From: Macrostomum hystrix
Taxonomy: Eukaryota > Platyhelminthes > Macrostomidae
Direction of reading: 5' to 3'
DNA length: 64,000 nt
NCBI GenBank assembly: GCA_950097015.1
Contig: CATNEN010000041.1
Span: 2,273,501 to 2,337,500, forward strand
Every line of letters begins with the position of its first letter. Positions within the stretch are counted from its first letter, which is position 1. Below are positions 57,637 through 64,000 of the stretch, one piece after another. Under the pieces are notes generated by a model. The model was not told where the DNA came from and searched no databases. It saw only the letters and a list, made by a program, of their open reading frames with translations. The translations under genes were made by a program, and so were the position numbers.

Positions 57637-59794
57637 TTCGGGTCCGTGCAGATTGAGCTGGCAGTGGGTCGCGCTCTGTGTGGGTGGTTTTGACTGGAGT
57701 TCTCTGAGTAATTCCCCGTTCCTTCAGGTAAGAAAGATTTCATTTATTCATATGGCCAGACGAGAAAGCACAATGGCAGCCTCCCTCAAACCTGCAATCT
57801 GTGAGAGGTGGTGCTGGCCACTTTCTGCGTCGGACTCAATGCTCATGAGAGAAGCTGTGAGTACAGTGTTCTGAGTACACTGCCAGTTAGAACAGCAGTG
57901 AAACTGCGGCTGCATGTCAGCCTGTACAGTTCCATTCTTGTTTTCAGATGGACCGAACTTTATTTCTGGAATTTTCTCTTCAGCACTGGCCCTCGCCTCA
58001 GTTGTGGATATTATTTTCAGGTTTTTTCGTTTGCAGGCCAGATGGGCTGTGATACACAATAACAAGCTAGAGCTAAGATTTCTAAACAATAAACTGGGTT
58101 GTGGCACTCGTGAGCTCTATTCTTCTTTATCAACAATGTTTATTAATTAATCTGCTCATGCCCCAAAGCTCTGCTCCGCAAGCACTATGTCACATCATGA
58201 GCAGCTGTGGGTGAGCTTGGCGAGTCACACGATGAGCAGCTGTGAGTGAGCTTGGCGAGTCACACGATGAGCAGCTGTGAGTGAGCTCGGTGTGTCACAC
58301 GATGAGCAGCTGTGAGTGAGCTTGGCGAGTCACACGATGAGCAGCTGTGGGTGAGCTTGGCGAGTCACACGATGAGCAGCTGTGGGTGAGCTTTGTGTGT
58401 CACACGATGAGCAGTTGTGAATGAGCTCGGTGTGTCGCACGATGAGCAGTGCTATATGAGAAGTGAAGGAAGGGGCAAAGTGATATAAAAGTGCAAACAC
58501 GGACAGTTAAAAATCCCGGATGGATTTTAGATTTTATGACACCAGCAGCCTTGGGTGGGGTACCCAGTTGTTCATTTGAGCAGCCTTTGGTGCGAAAGCA
58601 GAGCTGGCTACCTTGCCTCGAGTGGAACGACTCACCCACCCGCATCTGTCTCTCAGTAGGTGCAAAACTTGAAATGCAAAAAACTGGGAGCAAGGGGCCC
58701 CGCTGTATGTCCCGATTGGTAAACAGAGCAGCGAATCAACCCAACCGATTTTTTTCTGTGGCAGTGCAAATACGGCTAGGCCTCATAAATTATTACCGGG
58801 ATGTGTTGTACAGGCACAGCCAGGCACTGGCTGCGGGTTGATAACTTAAGCTCAGGGCTAGCGTGCTCGAGGAGAGCAAAGATAATGAACCGGTTTAGAT
58901 TTTCTTAGGAAATAGTGGATACTCCAAAACATCGATCAGCAATCAAGCGGCGCACGAAGGACTCTTCGTAGTTCCCTGCGGCTGCAGCGAAGTTTATTGA
59001 CATCGCTGAAGACGCTCCCCGTGCTGGGCACCGGGGACCTCCAACTGCAACTTTCGCGGCCAAGTGGGATCGCAACCACGGAATCGGCTGCGGAGGCCGG
59101 CGAATGAAAGTGCACTCGCATGTGAGCAAAATAGAGAACTTTCTGAGGAAGCAGCTTGAGCAGTTGTGCTCAGTCATACGAGGCTCCAATTAGACTTCGT
59201 TCCGAAAGTTCTCGGCAAATTGGTCGATTATGCTATCAATTCCCTTCCTGAGAAGGGATGGGCATCATTTTCATCCTGTACTCTGGGGCTCATTTATTCA
59301 AAGTTGCTGCCATGCCATGCCAATGGCCCACAAATTCTTAGAGGAAATTGAAGACATGAGTCAAGACACGCCTTTAAGTTCTTTAGAATCCTTAGTGCTG
59401 TTTTTGACACACATAGAAAATTAACGCGTCTTTATTAACTATCGCATAATTATAGGAAAATTTAATCAGTTCTTGAAATTAATTATTAAAAGTTAACCAC
59501 TCAAAATGTTTTTGTATCTTCATTTCTCATTAGTGGGTAAAAATGTAGTTTCTGGAAATATTGAACAGAATAGCTTTTTGGGATTATGATAGGTATGGGT
59601 GCTCAAACTTGGACTGCATTGAGAACAGGGCTAAGCTGAGTTGTTTCACTGAAATGGATCTCAAGAAACAAGACCGCAGTTTCCAACAGCGACCTCAAGA
59701 TAAGAAGAAAGCATTAGCGGCACAGGATCGGCATTATAAAAGTCCGTGGCGATTCTTGGCTGTCCTCTGTCGCGATGCGGCCACAATTGACAGG
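57637..59794. other. Intergenic upstream of alpha-arrestin
   Basis: Contains the 35-bp array at 58186-58445 and otherwise no recognised gene. TTTATT at 59431-59436 (AATAAA on the minus strand) lies 359 bp past the gelsolin stop and may be its polyA signal. Confidence 0.45.
58186..58445. repeat. 35-bp tandem array, about 7 copies
   Basis: Units containing gatgagcagctgtgagtgag and cttggcgagtcacac. Same unit length as the array at 23563-24836 but unrelated in sequence. Confidence 0.95.
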
Positions 59795-61751
59795 CTAATT
59801 GTCAAAAACTGCCTCAAAAGTACGGCGAGTGCGGGCCGGGGCCTTGCTGTTGACCACGGTTAGCGGCAGCAGCGGGCTTGACAGCTCGTTGGCGTATTTC
59901 TGAAATGTGATAGACAAAAGTTGGCGAAAATCAGCTGTCTACAGTCTACTTGTAGTAGCTGGCAGTGAGTTTTAAATGCACTTGCACAATAGTTTCATTT
60001 TTAACAATCAAAGGGTAACCTCATAGTTTGGACACTTATAAATAAAGAAAGAGCTAAGCGAAAAACTAAGAAAGGTGCAATTTTTCACTCACGTGAGCGT
60101 ATGAGAGCGCATTGTGAATCTCATCTTGAGACGCGTTCTCCCCAACGTAGACGTAGATCTCGTGACCATTGTCGATGATAAATACGTCCTGGAGTGGCAG
60201 AGAACAAAATTATCAAACGAGCAAGAGGACAGGCAAGCACACAGATGAGCACACCTGCTAGCAGTCTCACCTCTTCGGTAACAGCCGCTCTGGACGCCAC
60301 CTGACCCCGAGACACCTCAGAAAACTCCAGTGAGCCGGTCTCATTTGAAAGCCTATCAAATTCGCGTTCGGGTAAAGTCTTCAACTAGTTTAAAGAATAT
60401 CTTAACAAAGTATGTCAAGGTGCAGGTGCACACCTGTAAACGCTCTTGTCTGGCTGGGAGAAGGCCATGGAGAAGGAGGCCTGCTCGAGCTCGCTGACTG
60501 GCTCCAGCTCCTCGTCTGTCAGGCTGGCGTAGAACTCGTGCTGCGGGAGAGTTGGTTTGATTTCTCAATTCAATGAGTCCCGAAATTCTAGGCCATGGGC
60601 AGGAAGTGAGATGACACGTGAATCAATTTCCACCCACCTCATCCTCGGCGCCCTCTTGGTCGAGCACCTCGGTCTGCAGGCGGCCGTTCCTCTCCTCGCA
60701 GAGCTTGCGCAGGTATTGGGCGGCTTTGAAGCGCTCGTCCTTGTTACAGCCGCGACTGTTCCACTGGTAGGCGCGGTCGCCGAGATCAAGGATGTACACG
60801 TCCGTCTCGTCTAGGGCCTTGCGAGACATTATCACCTAGAGACATTGGTTGAGACGAGATAAAAAATTGAAGTAGATAGGTAGATCGACACAAGTAAATT
60901 AGAAGCAGGTAGACGGAGATAGGAAGGTGGATAGGAAGGTGACCGGGAGCAGGACTCGCTCACCTCCCGGATGATGATGTTGCGCCGCTCGCCCTTGAAG
61001 TGGAAGAGCCGGGGCGTGTACTCTCTGGTGTGCACCTTGTTGAAGCCACTTGGACAGCCGCCGCTCATGTAGGTGATCTCCGGGAAGTAAGACTTGAACA
61101 GGCTGCTCTCGTGGCCCTGAACCTCCCGGTGCTGAACCGGCCGATCGTCCAAAAGGGTGTCCAGTTCGACGGTCTTGTACGCAGCCGTGCCATACTCGTC
61201 AGCGGTGCTGTGCACCCCAATCCAGAAATGAATGTCATAGCAGAGCTTGTCCTCATCCTCCTCCTGGTAGACGTTCAGCACAATGTACGAGTCACCGTCG
61301 AAGAACTTGCCGTAGAGGTCCGCCTCCCACTTCACTACCTTGAATTGCTGGAAGACAACACATAATAAAGATAGGAAAGACTTTAGAAAGTGAAGCGACA
61401 ACAACAGCATGGAATTAAAAATCCAGCAATTAAATTGTCAAAAAGTATACTCATAAGATTGCGAGTAGCTACCTCAATTCGCCAAACGAATAGTTTCGGC
61501 TCAGCGCATTCCAGCACCTCGGTCCAAGCCGGTTCAAGCTCTGCCGCCTCTTCTGTGGTAGCGATTGAAACATCAATTTGGTAGATTAGCAATTATGATA
61601 CGAACGTACATTGACATTTGAATAGTTTTAGGCAATTTGGCATTGATACATTTCAATGGCGCACAAACTTACTTTTCACCTTCCGCTCCTCATCAGAGCC
61701 AAACAGTGCCAGGTTCGAGTCCTTCCAGCTGTACTGCTGCGGCTTCTGCAT
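59795..61751 (-). CDS. Severin-type gelsolin-like actin-modulating protein
   Basis: Calcium-regulated actin-severing and capping protein of 376 residues with three gelsolin repeats, like severin and earthworm actin modulator. Minus-strand exons: 61751-61673, 61552-61473, 61347-60964, 60835-60638, 60540-60434, 60352-60271, 60188-60093, 59899-59795, all phase-consistent. It starts MQKPQQYSWKDSNLALFGSD. Repeat one has VWRIEQFKVVKW, LYGKFFDGDSYIVLNVY and CYDIHFWIGVHSTADEYGTA, followed by YKTVELDTLLDDRPVQHREV. Repeat two has RLFHFKGERRNIIIREV, DVYILDLGDRAYQWNSRGCN and ERFKAAQYL. Repeat three has GSLEFSEVSRGQVA, DVFIIDNGHEIYVYVGENAS and HNALSYAHKYANE. Introns are short (about 100 to 200 bp) and free of arrays, unlike those of the V-ATPase and globin genes. 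Stop TAG at 59795. Confidence 0.94.
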
Positions 61752-62354
61752 GGCTGGCCCTGAGGTCTAGTGGCTGAGCTGCTATTTTTGTTAGAGAAGG
61801 GGTCGTGGGAGGACGTGGATGCCAAACGAAGCGGCTTCTTATTGTCAATGGGTCAGAGGGCTATCAGTAAAAATACTTGGCCGAATCTAGCCCTCAAGAT
61901 ACGTACAAGTATAGCCTGAGATAATGAACTGCTCAATAATTGCACTGACTCACCGCTCAATGGCTTCTATACCTTGGCTGGCGAGAAGGGAATGATTTTT
62001 GGAGTCGCTCGCGGGTAACGTACAAGTTGTCGCTCTGTTTGCTCATGCACGGTGGGCCATGAGTATCTGGTTTTTTGGAGTTGTAAGGGCCTGAAGTTAA
62101 TCAACGAGCTGCAGATAATACGATCGGCCAGATAAGTGCTAATGTACATTCCAGTATGCGCAGCTGCTAGGTAGCAGGCATAGGCAGTTGGCTTCGACCC
62201 ATCCTGCCGCATGCGATTGTGAAGGTGCGCTTTGTCGAGACAGGCTTACAGTTCGTTGACACTGTCTAAAGTCACTCTTCTGGTAATTTATTCGATTAAA
62301 CATCAAACGAATGGTATTAAAAAGAATGTACATCTATGTGCTTCTATTCACGTG
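61752..62354. other. Upstream region of gelsolin gene
   Basis: No gene or repeat recognised; presumably contains the gelsolin promoter and 5' UTR. Confidence 0.4.
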
Positions 62355-62913
62355 TAGGCTGGCATCACGATGCACGGAGCTCAATTTCCTGGATGCGACT
62401 GTGATGCCGAGTCGTACGCCAACCTTCTACAGACGCGCCTGCTGCCCTTCATTGATGCTTCATGTGGTGGCGTAGTGAACATCGTCCTCCAAGACGACTA
62501 CACCCCACCGCATCGCGCAGACGCTGTGGCGCATCTGAAGGAGCTGCTGCACCTGCGAACCTTGCGCTGGCAATGCACAATCACTGGACATGAATCCTAT
62601 AGAGAACGTTTGGGATTACCTGAAGCGCTCGATTCGGCGCGACAATCCGTCTACTGCATGGCAACAACTACCGCAAGACTTTCAGCGACGCCTGGTTCTG
62701 GGGATGCCCCGGAGAGTGAGCGCTCTGCTGCACGCACATGGCTGCTGTTCTGGGCAAGTTGTCACCCATGTTTCGTTCGAATCCGGATTATATATTTGTC
62801 TAAGGCTCAAACCACGAATATCTCCACCCACCAAAACTTTGACCCTTCGCGCGCTAGGGTGGAAGCTTTTCAATGTTGCTAAGTGTATAATCGAGTGTTT
62901 TGGCTTCATTTGA
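62355..62913 (+). pseudogene. Tc1/mariner transposase fragment, frameshifted
   Basis: Resembles the C-terminal half of a Tc1-type DDE transposase. AGITMHGAQF begins the match; NIVLQDDYTPPHRADAVAHL holds the second catalytic Asp, and after a one-base shift near 62578 SLDMNPIENVWDYLKRSIRR holds the catalytic Glu. The N-terminal DNA-binding part and first Asp are missing, and no terminal inverted repeats were found. A dead remnant, read as an extra base in tggcaatgcac. Confidence 0.85.
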
Positions 62914-64000
62914 AGGCAGTGTGAACGGGCCTATAATAGGCTGCAGAGCCATCGACTAGCATTTTAAAAGCCCATAGTCATTCTGTCGTCTATGGCCAGA
63001 TTATACTCGTAAATCACTCTGAGAACACCCGATGTGGCTGCAGAGCATGCATGGTCTGTATTCGCGCTGACTCTCTCTCTCTGTACAAACTCTCCACCAC
63101 TCTCTACCATGCACTTACGGGTGATAGAAATGCTCACCCGAGTCGCCGGCAGTGAATCCGGTGACCATAGCGGATAGATTGGGGGTGCACAAATCCGGGG
63201 CTAAAGTGGCCATGTGAGGGCCATCTGCACGCATTCGGAATCGGTCGAGTGCCAATGTCATGGTCACCGATTGCTGCGTCTGACTATCTTGTTCTTAACT
63301 TATATATTCTATCTGACATATCTGATAAATACATGTAATCGCCCTATGTGGCAGTCGGGCTGTACTGTTCAACAATACGAAGTACTATGCGTACCAAGAC
63401 ATGTCAAACGATGCGGCGACAGACAGCAAATAAAGGATAAGGCGTTGAAGAGTCGCTGCAAATTAAGGGATACTTTTGGAAGGTCCTATCAACAGCGTAT
63501 GCTATTAAAGAGGGTACACAAGGACGATTCATCCGAAACTTGATGGACCAGTCGTCGATCTGTTCGGAGAGATCGCAAGGAGCATGCCAATTAGATTTCT
63601 ATAAGTTTGAGCAGTGCTCCCGAGATTTTGAGAGAGCACTCCAATTATGAAACCTATGGGAGTAGGTAACTTGAAGCGAATATGACAGCGAGCTGCTTTC
63701 GCTGCACAAATATAACTTCTTTGAAGCATTTCCTACTTAGGAAATTAGAGCTTCGAGTTCTTAAAAACTTCAGGACACTTTTCCTCGCTCTCTTCGGGAC
63801 TACTTCTTACTTCGCTCTTGGTAAATGCGGCGCAGCAAAAGTCATTATCGGAGAAAATGAGAAAATAAATTGTCAGTCTGCTCAAAATGAGTTTGAATCG
63901 ATTTATAAGCGTAACATCAAATTTTCTTGTGAGCTTTCATAGTCGCGAGAACTAAAAACAAAATTCACTTTAGAACTCCAGCCTGGGATATTTTGCTGAT
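62914..64000. other. Unannotated right end of window
   Basis: Several short open frames on both strands, none recognisable. No array or RNA gene seen. Confidence 0.45.

Overview
This is a eukaryotic window from an invertebrate animal. Every protein gene is split by short GT-AG introns, and the gene set is metazoan: a polycystin-1-type receptor-channel, a FEZ/UNC-76 kinesin adaptor, PPP1R42, the V-ATPase a subunit, a globin-X-like globin, an alpha-arrestin and a severin-type gelsolin. The gelsolin's length and motifs resemble the earthworm/flatworm severin type, so a spiralian (lophotrochozoan or flatworm) is my best guess. The species cannot be fixed from sequence alone.

Layout. 963-11757 (+): polycystin-1 family gene, twelve visible exons, N-terminus missing, one single-base frameshift, and a truncated non-LTR retrotransposon in one intron. 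13095-13604 (+): a second copy of its pore segment and tail exon. 15843-16985 (-): FEZ. 19093-20258 (+): PPP1R42. 25211-34420 (-): complete V-ATPase a gene in seven exons. 41476-52798 (+): globin in three exons. 55286-57636 (-): alpha-arrestin in two exons. 59795-61751 (-): gelsolin-like gene in eight exons. 62355-62913 (+): decayed Tc1/mariner transposase. A tRNA-derived SINE family is present in three copies between 12.2 and 17.4 kb.

The dominant feature is tandem repetition. About twenty distinct minisatellite or satellite arrays (main units of 15-53 bp, mostly unrelated in sequence) occupy roughly 15 kb, close to a quarter of the window. They lie in introns and between genes and interrupt no exon. 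Five of six V-ATPase introns and both globin introns are largely made of such arrays. Some start within about 15-30 nt of a splice site, some have higher-order structure, and several carry splice-site-like words in every unit. Long open frames inside arrays (for example 43656-46565 and 50162-51646) are artefacts of units whose length is a multiple of three.

The genes are unrelated housekeeping, neuronal or ciliary genes and do not form a pathway. All exon joins given here were checked by hand for reading phase, but no transcript evidence was available.
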